Of a stretch of DNA of 5,219 nt, positions 4,934 through 5,219 are shown piece by piece (position 1 is the stretch's first letter; each line of letters opens with the position of its first letter). A program made the position numbers and the translations under genes. The stretch lies in assembly GCA_041168905.1 (NCBI GenBank), contig JBEEJZ010000199.1:1-5219 (forward strand). Direction: 5' to 3'. The notes under the pieces were generated by a model. It was not told where the DNA came from and ran no database searches. It saw nothing but the letters and a program-made list of their open reading frames with translations. Source of the DNA: JBEEJZ01 sp041168905 (GTDB lineage Bacteria > Pseudomonadota > Gammaproteobacteria > Burkholderiales > Burkholderiaceae_C).

Positions 4934-5219
4934 ATGGCGCTCAGAGTCGAAGAATACATCCGCGAGGATGCATCAATTCCCTACAAACAATGGTTTGACG
5001 GCCTGACTTCCCAGGCCGCTGCCAAGGTTACAGTTGCCAAGCTGCGAATGGAGTTGGGCAATACATCCAGCATCAAGTGGTTTGACGGAATGGGTGAGTA
5101 CGTCATTGACTGGGGTCCAGGTTACCGGATCTACCTTGCAAAAGACGGTGACGCGCTCATCGTTCTTTTTGGAGGTGGTACGAAGCGCGGACAGCAACGG
5201 GACATTGATAAAGCCAAGG
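4934..5219 (+). CDS. RelE/HigB-type toxin of the 'addiction module killer' family (3' end missing)
   Basis: The frame opens at the ATG at 4934 and is still open at the window edge after 95 codons, so the protein lacks only its last few residues if it has the usual ~95-105 length. It begins MALRVEEYIREDASIPYKQW and includes FDGL (21-24), AKLRMELGN (35-43), the core IDWGPGYRIYL (58-68) with Arg65, and GGGTKRGQQRDIDKAK (80-95). This pattern matches the COG3657/HI1419-type killer proteins of the RelE/ParE superfamily. Known members are thought to act as mRNA-cleaving toxins. In this family the toxin gene comes first and an XRE-type antitoxin follows, so the partner should lie just beyond the window. 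An in-frame TAA at 4928 excludes an earlier start. No Shine-Dalgarno sequence is seen. Confidence 0.88.
   Translation, partial: MALRVEEYIREDASIPYKQWFDGLTSQAAAKVTVAKLRMELGNTSSIKWFDGMGEYVIDWGPGYRIYLAKDGDALIVLFGGGTKRGQQRDIDKAK

Noticed and set aside
4429..4998. Two plus-strand open frames (4429-4635 and 4675-4998) as small proteins
   Set aside because: They have no domain and no ribosome binding site. The second overlaps the toxin gene in a different frame, where the toxin frame has clear family motifs.

Overview
The window looks like a chromosomal stretch from a GC-rich betaproteobacterium, probably Comamonadaceae-like. This is inferred from gene families, codon style and gene order; no marker gene proves it. 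It holds six complete genes, one gene cut by the right edge, and what appears to be the end of an insertion sequence at the left edge.

Left edge (1-121): two doublets of a ~20-bp repeat (core GGTCACGAT...CCGGAAT) resemble the transposase-binding repeats at the ends of IS21-family elements. The body of the element would lie to the left. About 20 bp further on, a TetR-family repressor gene (179-769) begins. Behind it come a classical short-chain dehydrogenase (863-1693) and a zinc-less quinone-oxidoreductase-like MDR enzyme (1690-2691). The two enzyme genes overlap by ATGA. The three genes form a regulator plus NAD(P)H-oxidoreductase cassette. The substrate cannot be read from sequence; reactive carbonyls or quinones are plausible.

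Middle (2696-4425): a PaaI-like hotdog thioesterase on the minus strand ends 4 bp from the MDR stop. It is divergent from a MarR-family regulator (3297-3764). Their 49-bp shared gap contains a palindrome ATTGTA-GA-TACAAT and further TTGTA/TACAA half-sites, so MarR probably controls both genes. A YigZ/IMPACT-family protein gene (3832-4425) follows.

Right (4426-5219): about 500 bp without a convincing gene lead to a toxin gene of the RelE/HigB-type 'addiction module killer' family. It starts at 4934 and is still open at the window end. A perfect 18-bp palindrome and a 10-bp palindrome lie directly before it and are probably the operator of the toxin-antitoxin operon. The antitoxin is expected just outside the window.

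A recurring feature is that tetR, marR, yigZ and the toxin all lack a clear Shine-Dalgarno sequence. Each has a promoter-like -10 box ending about 5-10 bp before its ATG, which suggests leaderless or nearly leaderless mRNAs.
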